A DNA stretch of 64,000 nt from Chryseosolibacter sp964551035 (GCA_964551035.1 CAZKBK010000007.1:1-64000); one strand, 5' to 3'. Shown: positions 43,872 through 52,801, counted from the first letter of the stretch. Translations and numbers: made by a program. The notes: a model not told the origin generated them from the letters alone.

Positions 43872-44480
43872 TTAAATGATGTGCCTCTTGTTCTTCACCA
43901 TTTCGTACATCAACTCGCGGGCGCGGTGGAGTTGCGCCTTTACCGTACCGAGCGGCGCGTCGAGATCTTCGGCGATTTCTTCGTAGCTCATTTCATGAAA
44001 ATACCGCAGTCGCACCAGTTTCTGATACTTGGCGGGAAGCTTATCCACAAACATTTGCATCAATTCCGCCTTCTGGGCGCGGATGGCTTCCTCCTGGGGA
44101 TTGAGGTTCTCGTCTTCCACCTCGATGGAAACGGATTGCCCATCATCATCGGTAAAGGTGTTTTCGATACTCAGCGTATTCAGTTTCTTCTTTCGAATAA
44201 AATCGATGGTGTTGTTAGTCGCAATTCTGAACAGCCACGTGCTGAAGGTAAAGTCCTTCTTGAATCGGTGCAGGCTTCTGAACGCCTTGGCGAACGACTC
44301 GATGGTGAGGTCTTCGGCGTCATCGACGTTTCGAATCATCTTGAGGATCATTTGATAGACGGGCCGCTTGTACCGCTGCAGCAGTTTCGCGTAGGCGGCA
44401 TCGTCACCACCAATCGCCATGTCGATCAGCCGGAAATCCTCAATGGCTTTGTCAGAAAAATCACGTTTTACTTCGTCCAT
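43872..44480 (-). CDS. RNA polymerase sigma factor, ECF (sigma-70 family)
   Basis: A 202-residue ECF-type sigma factor. Region 2 is KRPVYQMILKMIRNVDDAED then LTIESFAKAFRSLHRFKKDF and FSTWLFRIATNNTIDFIRKK; region 4 is LPAKYQKLVRLRYFHEMSYE and IAEDLDAPLGTVKAQLHRAR. The linker is longer and acidic (around 115-135). No anti-sigma gene lies next to it, so its control is not visible here. Its start overlaps the end of the glycosyltransferase gene by 13 bases. Confidence 0.92.
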   Translation of the reverse strand: MDEVKRDFSDKAIEDFRLIDMAIGGDDAAYAKLLQRYKRPVYQMILKMIRNVDDAEDLTIESFAKAFRSLHRFKKDFTFSTWLFRIATNNTIDFIRKKKLNTLSIENTFTDDDGQSVSIEVEDENLNPQEEAIRAQKAELMQMFVDKLPAKYQKLVRLRYFHEMSYEEIAEDLDAPLGTVKAQLHRARELMYEMVKNKRHII

Positions 44481-45571
44481 TGAACCTTTTTGGTTGCCAG
44501 AGCCGCCACCCCCGTTGAAAGATAATAAATCGCATATAGAAAATCTAAGAGGGGAATTGCCCACCATTCAAACGACAGCCTGAATCGCCGTACCATGATC
44601 AGAACCGAAATCATCATTACTATTATTCTGAAAACCAATGCCGAAGCGATCCACCACGGATGCCAGCTTCCGCCAAATAGCGGGATAGCGGCGAGCCACG
44701 CGAACATCCAGGTCAGGCTAAAGGCACCGAGGAATAAACGGTGTTTCGCGCGGTAATGTTTGCCGGCATTCAGGTGGCGGATCTTCTGCCGGAAGAATTC
44801 ACGCCATCGCCTTTTGGGGATCGAGTACACGACGGCCCCCGGACGCATCTCGACGCGAAGGTTATGGGAAGTGGCATGTTGGTTGACAAATAAGTCGTCA
44901 TCGCCACCGGTAATCCCCAAAAACCGGTTGAATCCCTTCTTTTCAAGGAAAAACGACTTACGATAAGCGAGGTTGCGCCCCACACCCATGTAGGGATTCC
45001 CCGCCAGGGCGAAGCTGAAGTACTGAAGGCCAGTCAGCCAGGTGTCGAAACGGATGAAAAGATTCAGCAGTCCGGCCTTGCGCTCGTATGGAGAAAAGCC
45101 CGTGACGATCTTTGCCTCGCCATCGAAATTGTCACTCATGGTGCTGATCCACCCCGTTCCCGAAGGCCGGCAATCAGCATCCGTAAGCAATATCCATTCA
45201 TATGATGCCGCCTTGATTCCCAGCGTCAAACCATACTTTTTTCCATTGGCATGGTCCGGCACGCGGTCCACCTGCACAGCCTTGAGTCGGGAGTCGCGAC
45301 GCATTTCCTCCAGGATGAGATCGTAGGTGCCATCGTTGGACCGGTCATTGACCACAATGACCTCAAACCTGGGGTGATCCTGGTCGAGCAGCAGCGGTAT
45401 TAGTTCCCGCAGGTTTTCCTCCTCATCGTGTGCGCACACCACGACCGACACCCCGCCGTCCGGCGTTCCTCCGCCGGGGCGATACCGTTTGAGGGCAATT
45501 ATGAAGACGATAAAAAAGAGGACCTGTAGAACGACGGCCGAAAAAAAAACGACACTTAAGATCTCCAACAC
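44468..45571 (-). CDS. membrane-associated family 2 glycosyltransferase
   Basis: A 367-residue GT2 enzyme anchored by an N-terminal helix (VVFFSAVVLQVLFFIVFIIA) and about two to three C-terminal helices. The catalytic domain has SVVVCAHDEEENLRELIPLL, EVIVVNDRSNDGTYD, LLTDADCRPSG (DxD) and ITGGDDDLFVNQ, with RRWREFFRQKIRH like the RxxRW motif region of processive enzymes. GTG at 45571 or TTG at 45568 starts the protein; the frame further upstream overlaps the divergent LacI region and is not coding. The sugar transferred is unknown. Confidence 0.87.
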   Translation of the reverse strand: MLEILSVVFFSAVVLQVLFFIVFIIALKRYRPGGGTPDGGVSVVVCAHDEEENLRELIPLLLDQDHPRFEVIVVNDRSNDGTYDLILEEMRRDSRLKAVQVDRVPDHANGKKYGLTLGIKAASYEWILLTDADCRPSGTGWISTMSDNFDGEAKIVTGFSPYERKAGLLNLFIRFDTWLTGLQYFSFALAGNPYMGVGRNLAYRKSFFLEKKGFNRFLGITGGDDDLFVNQHATSHNLRVEMRPGAVVYSIPKRRWREFFRQKIRHLNAGKHYRAKHRLFLGAFSLTWMFAWLAAIPLFGGSWHPWWIASALVFRIIVMMISVLIMVRRFRLSFEWWAIPLLDFLYAIYYLSTGVAALATKKVQWTK

Positions 45572-45739
45572 GGATCGGAATCGGGTTAAAATTTGAATCG
45601 AAGGGCAAAGATAAGCGCAGCGTCGCCAAGCAAAAGGGAATTCAATAAGATATGAAGGGGTGGTTCCGGAAAAATTATCGCGACAGCCCCGCTCGTTTTC
45701 TTTGCCCCCATTTGAAACTTTTTCAGGAAAAATATAAAT

Positions 45740-45766
45740 TGTGCGCGCACACACTAAAAAGTGTGT
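45740..45766 (+). promoter_or_regulatory. palindromes upstream of the lacI-family gene
   Basis: TGTGCGCGCACA (45740-45751) is a perfect 12-bp palindrome; overlapping it, ACACACT (45749-45755) and AGTGTGT (45760-45766) form a 7-bp stem with a 4-nt loop, followed by T's. The 12-mer fits the form of a LacI-family operator and lies 45 bases before the regulator's ATG. The second hairpin with its T run could instead act as an attenuator. Confidence 0.5.
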
Positions 45767-45796
45767 TTTTTCCAACACCAACGGCCTGTTCCGATC

Positions 45797-46867
45797 ATGC
45801 ACACCAAGAATATCAGAATCAAGGACATTGCCCAGCTCGCCGGAGTTTCCGTAGGAACGGTCGACCGCGTGCTTCACAATCGCGGTCGCGTCTCGGAGGA
45901 CGCGTTGAAAAAGGTGATGACCGTTCTGGAGCAGATCGACTACAAACCGAACCTCATCGCCCGGACCCTCGGCGCAAATAAAAGCTACCGCATAGCGGCG
46001 CTCATCCCCAATCCAGAGCAGGACCCATACTGGGCTTCTTCCAAGGCGGGCATCAGCCAGGCGGAAGCGGAATGGCTGCGCTACGGCGTCACGGTCCGGC
46101 CCTACTTTTTCAATCTTTACGACAAGGATTCATTCAAGGCGGTTGCCGAAGCTGTAAAAGAGGACGCTCCCGATGGCATTCTCGTGGCTCCCATTTTTTA
46201 TCACGAAACGCTGCCCTACTTTCAGCAATTTCGCGAGCGCGGCATACCGTACGTCCTCTTTAACACAAACATCCCCGAGGTCGAGGCCCTGAGCTTTATC
46301 GGACAGGACCTGTATCAAAGCGGAAAACTCGGGGCGGAATTGATGTTCATGGCACAAAACGGCGAGCCGGGCCACCTGGTGGTGCTTCACATTAATGAGG
46401 ATCTCGACAACTCGGTGCACCTTGCGGAAAAAGAGCGGGGTTTCCGGCAGTTCTTCGAAGACAAGCCTTCGTCGGGATACACGGTTGACACGCTTAACCT
46501 TTATAATCCATCCGAGCAGGCGATCGGAGAGCAACTCCTCAGTCTGCTTGGCAATCCCGGGTTGAAGGGAATCTTCGTTAGTACTTCAAAGGGCACCTCC
46601 GTTGTCGCCGCCTTTTTGGAAAAACAGCTTCGCGGCGACGTCAAACTCGTGGGTTATGACATGCTTCAGGAGAACATCACGTTGATGAAGAAGGGGGTTA
46701 TCAATTTCCTGATCAATCAAAATCCCAAGCGTCAGGCCTTCCTCGGCATCAACCACCTCATCGGTCACCTGATCCTGCACAAGCAGGCGCCGGTCAGGGA
46801 CTTGCTTCCGCTGGAGATCATCTCCCGGGAGAATCTTGAATCGTACCTCGCGTCCAATATCCACTAA
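45797..46867 (+). CDS. LacI family transcriptional regulator
   Basis: A 356-residue LacI-family repressor. The headpiece is IRIKDIAQLAGVSVGTVDRV followed by LHNRGRVSEDALKKV; then a periplasmic-binding-protein-like ligand domain (IAALIPNPEQDPYWASSKAG onward). The GTVDRVLHNRG hinge is seen in regulators of sugars and substrates taken up in substrate-binding-protein style. ATG at 45797 chosen over an earlier in-frame ATG at 45761 that would precede the headpiece and fall inside the operator hairpin. No sugar genes lie nearby, so the target is unknown. Confidence 0.92.
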   Translation: MHTKNIRIKDIAQLAGVSVGTVDRVLHNRGRVSEDALKKVMTVLEQIDYKPNLIARTLGANKSYRIAALIPNPEQDPYWASSKAGISQAEAEWLRYGVTVRPYFFNLYDKDSFKAVAEAVKEDAPDGILVAPIFYHETLPYFQQFRERGIPYVLFNTNIPEVEALSFIGQDLYQSGKLGAELMFMAQNGEPGHLVVLHINEDLDNSVHLAEKERGFRQFFEDKPSSGYTVDTLNLYNPSEQAIGEQLLSLLGNPGLKGIFVSTSKGTSVVAAFLEKQLRGDVKLVGYDMLQENITLMKKGVINFLINQNPKRQAFLGINHLIGHLILHKQAPVRDLLPLEIISRENLESYLASNIH

Positions 46868-46929
46868 TTTCCGGCGAGTAGGGATTGCGATGTGGTTTTG
46901 TCGCTCCCGCGCGGTATTTTGCGCGCCAA

Positions 46930-48060
46930 ATGAAATTCGCTGTCACATCGACGGACCGGCATTCATCCGCGCGGGCGGGCGTATTAACGACGGCGCACGG
47001 TGATATCCGCACGCCGATATTTATGCCCGTGGGCACGGCGGGATCCGTCAAAGCCGTACATCAGCGGGAACTGGAAACCGACGTAAAGGCGGAGATCATC
47101 CTCGGAAACACGTACCACCTCTACCTTCGCCCGGGAATCGACATCCTGGAAAAGGCTGGCGGCATTCATCGGTTCAACGGCTGGTCCAGACCGATCCTGA
47201 CCGATAGCGGCGGCTACCAGGTGTATTCGCTTGCTGAGAACCGGAAGATTGTCAGCGACGGCGTCACGTTTCGTTCGCACATCGACGGCGCCACGCATCA
47301 TTTTACCCCCGAATCGGTAATCGATATTCAACGCAGCATTGGCGCCGATATCATGATGGCGTTCGATGAATGCACACCCTATCCCTGTGAACACCGATAC
47401 GCTGAAACATCGATGGAACTGACGCACCAATGGTTGAAGCGCTGCGTCGCGCGTGTGCAATCCACGGAACCGCGCTACGGCTATGAACAGGTGTTGTTCC
47501 CAATTGTCCAGGGGAGCACTTTCGCCGACCTTCGCAAGCGATCGGCCGAATTTATTGCGGAACAGCAACAGCCGGGCAATGCCATCGGGGGACTTTCGGT
47601 GGGTGAGCCTCATGACGACATGTATGAAATGACCCGGCTGGTGTGCGGTATTCTGCCCGCGGACCGCCCTCGTTACCTCATGGGCGTGGGCACTCCCGAG
47701 AACATCCTTGAATCCATCGCCCTGGGTGTCGACATGTTCGATTGCGTAATGCCGACGCGGAACGCACGAAATGGCATGCTCTTCACCTCGGCGGGCATAA
47801 TCAACATCCGGAATGAGAAATGGAAGGGCGATCTCTCGCCGATCGATCCCGCATTGGACGGTTATGCCAGCACTTTTTACTCAAAAGCGTATCTTCGGCA
47901 TCTGATCATTAACAAGGAGATTTTAGGCGCGCAAATTGCTACCCTACAAAATCTTACTTTTTACCTTTGGCTGGTGCGCGAGGCGCGGCAACAAATTGAG
48001 AAGGGCACGTTTGCGGCGTGGAAAGACCGAATGGTGACCACGGTTTCTCAACGGCTGTAA
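46930..48060 (+). CDS. tgt: queuine/preQ1 tRNA-guanine transglycosylase lacking zinc ligands
   Basis: A 376-residue TGT that swaps G34 for preQ1 in GUN-anticodon tRNAs. Active-site parts are present: LTDSGGYQVYSL (Asp92), GGLSVGEP, YLMGVGTPEN and the nucleophile Asp268 in GVDMFDCVMPTRNARNG. However, the C-terminal zinc site CxCxxC...H reads Leu309, Gly311, Ser314 and Gln340, at exactly the canonical spacing, so all four ligands are replaced. The surrounding fold (YSKAYLRHL) is retained. ATG at 46930 gives the standard N-terminus. Confidence 0.94.
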   Translation: MKFAVTSTDRHSSARAGVLTTAHGDIRTPIFMPVGTAGSVKAVHQRELETDVKAEIILGNTYHLYLRPGIDILEKAGGIHRFNGWSRPILTDSGGYQVYSLAENRKIVSDGVTFRSHIDGATHHFTPESVIDIQRSIGADIMMAFDECTPYPCEHRYAETSMELTHQWLKRCVARVQSTEPRYGYEQVLFPIVQGSTFADLRKRSAEFIAEQQQPGNAIGGLSVGEPHDDMYEMTRLVCGILPADRPRYLMGVGTPENILESIALGVDMFDCVMPTRNARNGMLFTSAGIINIRNEKWKGDLSPIDPALDGYASTFYSKAYLRHLIINKEILGAQIATLQNLTFYLWLVREARQQIEKGTFAAWKDRMVTTVSQRL

Positions 48061-48096
48061 CACAACCGCCGGATGCAACTAAGAACGTTGTGTTAC
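48057..48096 (+). promoter_or_regulatory. inverted repeat spanning the tgt stop codon
   Basis: GTAACACAAC (48057-48066) and GTTGTGTTAC (48087-48096) are perfect 10-bp inverted arms around a 20-nt loop, and the 5' arm contains the tgt stop codon. There is no T run, so it is not an ordinary terminator; it may be a regulatory or RNA-processing hairpin between tgt and lptF/G. Confidence 0.55.
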
Positions 48097-48130
48097 GGTT
48101 TGGTAGTCCAACGACAACATATATACAAGC

Positions 48131-49264
48131 ATGAAGCTGCTCGACAGGTACATTTTAAAGCAATTTCTCAGCACGTTCTTCTTTGTGGTTGTGATCCTGC
48201 TGGCGGTCATCACCGTGATCGATCTCACCGACAAGATGGAAAAGTTTGTCAAGGCAAACCTCACCACCGCGCAGATCATCGGCTATTACCAGGACTTTAT
48301 TCCCTGGATTGGCAGCTTGATTACACCGATCACAATTTTCATCGCGACGGTATATGTGTGCGCCCGCATGGCAGGCCGAACAGAGATCATCGCGATACTC
48401 GGCAGCGGGGTTAGCTTTCGAAGGATGCTCGTCCCCTATTTTGTAGGCGCATTGATCATTGCCGCCATCAGTTTCGTGCTCACCGGTTGGATCATACCCG
48501 ACTCCAATAAGTCGAGGGTGGCCTTCGAGGTACAGTATATCAAGGGAAAGTACTACTACGACAAGCGCAATATCCACATCCAGGTGGCTCCCGGTGTAAT
48601 GCTTTATCTGCAAAGCTACAACAACAACACGCAGACGGGTTACCAGTTCACGCTGGAACGCTTCGACGACAAGCGGCTGGTGGAGAAACTTACCGCGAGC
48701 CGTATCGAATGGGACAGCGCCAAGCAAAAGTGGACCTTGCACGACTATCAGATCCGTAAGATTGATCACCTGTTTGAAGTGCAGTCTACACCGCAGGGCG
48801 CCCGAGAATTCGGCGTGGAGGCCGGGCGTTCGGGGGAACCCGTGGTCTCGGGTCACAAAATGGACAGTGCCCTGGTTATCCATCCAAAGGAGTTTGAGAG
48901 TGACTATCGCAAATATGATGGCATGACCATCGATGAACTTGACGAATATATCGCCACGCTGAAAGCCCGGGGATCCACGGGAATTGAAGCCTATCAGGTT
49001 GAAAAATACACGCGATTTGCCTCGCCGTTCACGATCTTTATTCTGGTATTCATGGGGGTCATCGTGTCATCGCGAAAGAGCCGCGGCGGCACAGGGCTGC
49101 AAATCGCCCTTGGGTTCGCCCTTTCATTCTTATTTATTCTTTTCTTTACGCTCTTCCGGACCTTTGCAGAGGCTGGCTCCACGCCACCAATTATTTCCGT
49201 GTGGATACCCAATATCCTCTTCGCGATAATTTCCCTGGGCATGTACAAATACGTACCGCGATAG
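48131..49264 (+). CDS. LptF/LptG family permease
   Basis: A 377-residue protein of the YjgP/YjgQ family, the membrane half of the LptB2FG lipopolysaccharide extractor. It starts with MKLLDRYILKQFLSTFFFVV, has about six helices, a beta-jellyroll periplasmic part (about 130-270), and ends YKYVPR. Bacteroidetes often encode two such genes apart; LptF versus LptG cannot be decided here. No lptB nearby. The EamA gene begins directly after its stop. Confidence 0.9.
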   Translation: MKLLDRYILKQFLSTFFFVVVILLAVITVIDLTDKMEKFVKANLTTAQIIGYYQDFIPWIGSLITPITIFIATVYVCARMAGRTEIIAILGSGVSFRRMLVPYFVGALIIAAISFVLTGWIIPDSNKSRVAFEVQYIKGKYYYDKRNIHIQVAPGVMLYLQSYNNNTQTGYQFTLERFDDKRLVEKLTASRIEWDSAKQKWTLHDYQIRKIDHLFEVQSTPQGAREFGVEAGRSGEPVVSGHKMDSALVIHPKEFESDYRKYDGMTIDELDEYIATLKARGSTGIEAYQVEKYTRFASPFTIFILVFMGVIVSSRKSRGGTGLQIALGFALSFLFILFFTLFRTFAEAGSTPPIISVWIPNILFAIISLGMYKYVPR

Positions 49265-50164
49265 ATGGCCTCCTCCGGGGATTACCTCAAGCTTCATTTC
49301 ATCGTTTTCCTTTGGGGTTTTTCAGCTATTCTCGGCAAACTGGTAAGCATTTCCGCCGCTGAACTGGTTTTTCTCCGATCCATACTCGCCGCCGTTGGCA
49401 TGGGCGGTGTGATCTGGTTCCTGAAAGGCAGTTTCGCCGTTGACCGGAAGGACTTTGTAAAACTCTTTTTGATCGGTTTCATAGTGGCGGTTCACTGGAT
49501 CACTTTCTTCGGGTCGGCACGCGTGTCGAACGTCTCGGTTAGCCTGGTGGGGTTTGCCACCAACTCGCTTTGGGCTGCGTTGCTGGAGCCGTGGTTCAAC
49601 CGGACCAGGCCGAAGAAATATGAGTTGCTGCTGGGGCTGATCGTCATGGTCGGCTTGTACGTGATTTTCTCTTTTGACTTTCAATACCGGCTTGGGCTTG
49701 TATTGGGCATCGTCGCCGGATTCACATCCGCGCTTTTTTCGGTTTTCAACGCCCGTCTGGTCAGGCGCATTGCCCCTAAAACCATTACGCTTTATGAGAT
49801 GGTAGGCGCAGGCATTGCCATTGGTCTGTACATGCTTATTCACAACGCCGCCAGTACAGCAGGGAATGAATTCCGCCTCGACGCCACGTTCGCTGACGTC
49901 ATCTACATCGCTATTCTCGCCGGCGCGTGTTCGGTTTATGCCTATACGGTCGCCGTTGAACTCATGCGCCGCATCTCCGTCTTCATGATTCAGCTCACCC
50001 TGAACCTCGAACCGCTTTACGGAATTGTAATGGCGGTCATTATTTTCGGAGAAAAAGAAAAGATGAACCTGAACTTTTACGCGGGAGCACTCATCATTCT
50101 GACCGCTGTCCTCATCTACCCCATGTTAAAGAAGCGGTTCGACAGGACGGTTCTCATCGATTAA
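49265..50164 (+). CDS. EamA/DMT family transporter
   Basis: A 299-residue permease with ten hydrophobic helices in two EamA repeats, of the drug/metabolite transporter superfamily. FIVFLWGFSAILGKLVSISA opens repeat one and GLVLGIVAGFTSALFSVFNA opens repeat two, and LTLNLEPLYGIVMAVIIFGE is the typical ninth helix. Exports or exchanges a small metabolite; substrate unknown. Its stop overlaps the ispE stop on the other strand (TTAA). Confidence 0.88.
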   Translation: MASSGDYLKLHFIVFLWGFSAILGKLVSISAAELVFLRSILAAVGMGGVIWFLKGSFAVDRKDFVKLFLIGFIVAVHWITFFGSARVSNVSVSLVGFATNSLWAALLEPWFNRTRPKKYELLLGLIVMVGLYVIFSFDFQYRLGLVLGIVAGFTSALFSVFNARLVRRIAPKTITLYEMVGAGIAIGLYMLIHNAASTAGNEFRLDATFADVIYIAILAGACSVYAYTVAVELMRRISVFMIQLTLNLEPLYGIVMAVIIFGEKEKMNLNFYAGALIILTAVLIYPMLKKRFDRTVLID

Positions 50165-50982
50165 GGAGCCGCCTTTGCCACCGCCGAGAAATAGAAGTGT
50201 TCACGGAACAGGCCTGCAAGCTGAACCTCGGCGGGAAAGATACCGAAGACCGCTGCGCCCGATCCGCTCATCGACGCAAACAGCGCGCCTTGCTCAAGGA
50301 GCTGTTCTTTAATGGCGGCGACAACCGGGAATTTCCGGAAGACCGGTTCCTCGAAATCGTTGGTCACGCGCCCCGACCACGCATCCGGTGGAAAGCTTTC
50401 GAGGTTTTTTTTCAGATCGAACGCGGGCGCCTGTGGCGTGAGCAGGGCGTAAGCGTCAGCGGTGGAGACGTGAACATCCGGTTTCACAACCACAATGCAT
50501 TTACCACCGATTCCGACATCGATGTCGCTGAGTAGCTCGCCGCGACCGCGACCGAGTTTGGGCCTGTCCGAAATAAAGAAAGCGCAATCGCTTCCGAGGC
50601 GCGCAGCATAGGCCGTCAGTTGATCGGGCGTGAGCGCGAGTTGAAAGATGGTGTTCAACGTCCTCAGCGTCCAGGCCCCGTCGGACGATCCTCCCCCCAG
50701 CCCTGCGCCCATCGGGATAATCTTGTGAAGGTGAATGCTGACCGGCGGGAGATCGAAATCAGCACGCATCAGTTCATAGGCCTTCACGCAGAGGTTCCCA
50801 AGGGCTGGGCCGGCGATTGCAAGGCCCGTGGAACGAAACGAAAATTCACGGGCGGGAATAATTTCCAGCACATCGGTGAGGGGCAGCGGATAGTAGCAGG
50901 TGATGACGTCATGATAGCCATCAGGTCGTCTTGCGACAACCTGAAGGCCGAGGTTGATCTTGGATGGCGGAAAACAAACCAT
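50161..50982 (-). CDS. ispE: 4-diphosphocytidyl-2-C-methyl-D-erythritol kinase
   Basis: A 273-residue GHMP kinase of the MEP isoprenoid pathway, phosphorylating CDP-ME. PSKINLGLQVVARRPDGYHD at the start and the ATP-binding glycine loop IPMGAGLGGGSSDGAWTL are diagnostic; GSDCAFFISD and the C-terminal MSGSGAAVFGIF complete the GHMP motifs. Presence implies that this organism makes isoprenoids by the MEP route. fabI lies upstream on the same strand, 38 bases away. Confidence 0.95.
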   Translation of the reverse strand: MVCFPPSKINLGLQVVARRPDGYHDVITCYYPLPLTDVLEIIPAREFSFRSTGLAIAGPALGNLCVKAYELMRADFDLPPVSIHLHKIIPMGAGLGGGSSDGAWTLRTLNTIFQLALTPDQLTAYAARLGSDCAFFISDRPKLGRGRGELLSDIDVGIGGKCIVVVKPDVHVSTADAYALLTPQAPAFDLKKNLESFPPDAWSGRVTNDFEEPVFRKFPVVAAIKEQLLEQGALFASMSGSGAAVFGIFPAEVQLAGLFREHFYFSAVAKAAP

Positions 50983-51020
50983 CTCACAAAACGTTGTCGC
51001 CCCAGAGGGGGACGAGCGTG

Positions 51021-51833
51021 CTATTTGGAAATCTTTTCAATCAGCTCCTCGGTGATACCGGTCGAAGAGAACCCGCCGTCATGCATGAGGTTTTGCATCG
51101 TTACCATGCGGGTATAGTCCGAGAAGAGACTTACGATATAGTTGGCGCAGTCGTCGGCCGACGCATTGCCAAGGGGCGACATCATACTGGCATAGTCGAA
51201 GAAGACATCGAATCCTGATATGCCAGTACCCGCGGTGGTCTTTGTCGGCGATTGCGAAATCGTATTCACCCTTACTTTCTTGAGCTTACCGAGCCGATAT
51301 CCATAGCTCCGTGCGATCGACTCGAGCACCGCCTTGGCCTGTCCCATGTCGGAGTAATCGGGGAATGTCCTTTGTGCAGCGATGTAGGTGAGCGCTACCA
51401 CCGAGCCCCATTCGTTCAGGGAGTCGGTCTTTTCAGCGGTTTGCATGACCTTGTGGAACGAGACGCCGGAGATGTCGAGGGTCTTCAGGAACCAGTCGTA
51501 GTTGAGGTCTCCGTAGGATCGGTTCTTGCGCACGTTGGGGCTCATCCCAATGGAGTGAAGCACGAAATCCAGCTTTCCCCCCAACACCTCCTTCGATTTG
51601 GCGAAGAGGTTGTTCAGGTCCTCCTCCGAGGTGGCATCGGCGGGTATGATCTCCGCATTGCAGGTACGGGCCAATTCATTGATCTTGCCCATGCGCATGG
51701 CTATCGGAGCGTTTGTCAGCGTAAAGGCGCCCCCCTCCTCTTTCACCCGTAACGCCGTTTTCCAGGCAATCGAATTCTCGTCCAAAGCCCCGAATATGAT
51801 GCCTCTTTTGCCCTTTAGCAGATCGTTTGTCAT
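51021..51833 (-). CDS. fabI: enoyl-ACP reductase (NADH)
   Basis: A 270-residue FabI, the last step of each fatty acid elongation round and the target of triclosan-type inhibitors. The cofactor site is RGIIFGALDENSIAW, followed by FVLHSIGMSPNVRKN; the catalytic Tyr-x6-Lys is in FPDYSDMGQAKAVLES, preceded by TYIAAQR. Length is normal. Divergent from the membrane zinc-ribbon gene with about 140 bases between. Confidence 0.95.
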   Translation of the reverse strand: MTNDLLKGKRGIIFGALDENSIAWKTALRVKEEGGAFTLTNAPIAMRMGKINELARTCNAEIIPADATSEEDLNNLFAKSKEVLGGKLDFVLHSIGMSPNVRKNRSYGDLNYDWFLKTLDISGVSFHKVMQTAEKTDSLNEWGSVVALTYIAAQRTFPDYSDMGQAKAVLESIARSYGYRLGKLKKVRVNTISQSPTKTTAGTGISGFDVFFDYASMMSPLGNASADDCANYIVSLFSDYTRMVTMQNLMHDGGFSSTGITEELIEKISK

Positions 51834-51972
51834 GTCCTGTTTTTTTTGATAAGGGCCACAATATTACAAATCCTGCGGTTAGTGTGAAACCGGCGGATAA
51901 AATTACAGTCCAAAAAATGCCATGATTGATTTTAATTGATATATTTATAGGCTGACAAAACCGCCTGTACCT

Positions 51973-52728
51973 ATGGAAGAAGCAACCCCGCATTTTATTC
52001 AAACTTTTGACAATGACCTGATCCCCGCGGCACTGGTCTGTGCCGGAGTGGCCGTACTCATTCTGCTGTATCATGAGTTCCGCCTGGTGATGATCAAGGA
52101 CTACAAAGCCAAATACGATTACGTTAACAACCATGAAGTCCAGTATTTCTGGTACGCGGTCGTGGTGCTTATTTTGGGCGTCGCCCTGTACCTGAACCAC
52201 CTTGCCGCAACGGTATCCACGTCGGTATTTGAAAACCAGACCACATGGTTCTATGTCCGTGGATTCATGACGCTCTGCCTCATGGCGATACTTTATGTGA
52301 TCTTCAACAGCCTCGTCAGGATCTATTACCCCAGGTTCGTGGAACGCCGCCTGGAAAAATTAAAGGACAAGCCGCGGATATCGCCGGACGGCAATGTGAT
52401 GAGAAAACTTGCCGAAGAAGAAGAGGAAGCACACCTGGAGGCATGGCAATTTCAGGAGCAGAAGGACGTCCATTCCGTCGACTATGTGGTATGGCTTGAC
52501 GAAAAGACCGGCTATAAGAAGATCGAAAAATACGAAACCTACAAACACGCCATTGAATGTCCTGAATGTGGTTATGTCACGCTCAAGATGACCAGTGAAG
52601 AAGTGGTTGCTGCCCCAACCGAGGACGAGAGTGGCGTGCTGGTGCAACACTACAAATGTACCTACTGCAGCCATCGGCAAGTGCGCGAAAAACTGATCGC
52701 GAAGTTGTCGCAGAATGTGATGGCCTGA
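51973..52728 (+). CDS. membrane protein with C-terminal zinc ribbon, unknown function
   Basis: A 251-residue protein I do not recognise. Three hydrophobic helices occupy roughly 20-40, 57-77 and 88-110; a charged, Glu-rich linker follows (EEEEEAHLEAWQFQEQKD); the C-terminal domain has CPECGYVTL and CTYCSHRQVR about 30 residues apart, a four-cysteine zinc ribbon. The cytosolic ribbon suggests protein or nucleic-acid binding at the membrane. It ends at a clear terminator. Confidence 0.7.
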   Translation: MEEATPHFIQTFDNDLIPAALVCAGVAVLILLYHEFRLVMIKDYKAKYDYVNNHEVQYFWYAVVVLILGVALYLNHLAATVSTSVFENQTTWFYVRGFMTLCLMAILYVIFNSLVRIYYPRFVERRLEKLKDKPRISPDGNVMRKLAEEEEEAHLEAWQFQEQKDVHSVDYVVWLDEKTGYKKIEKYETYKHAIECPECGYVTLKMTSEEVVAAPTEDESGVLVQHYKCTYCSHRQVREKLIAKLSQNVMA

Positions 52729-52750
52729 GGCGATCTCAATTTTCTTTGCG

Positions 52751-52780
52751 AAAGCAAGTCCACCGGGCTTGCTTTTTTTT
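52751..52780 (+). terminator. rho-independent terminator ahead of murI
   Basis: AAAGCAAGTCC (52751-52761) pairs with GGGCTTGCTTT (52765-52775), an 11-bp stem with one G-U pair and a 3-nt loop, running into eight T's to 52780. It ends 21 bases before the murI ATG. Confidence 0.85.
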
Positions 52781-52801
52781 ATCATTGCAGCGCAGTTCAC
52801 C

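Noticed and set aside
45761..45796. LacI-family start at the upstream in-frame codon
   Set aside because: It would add 12 residues before the helix-turn-helix and place the start inside the palindromic leader.
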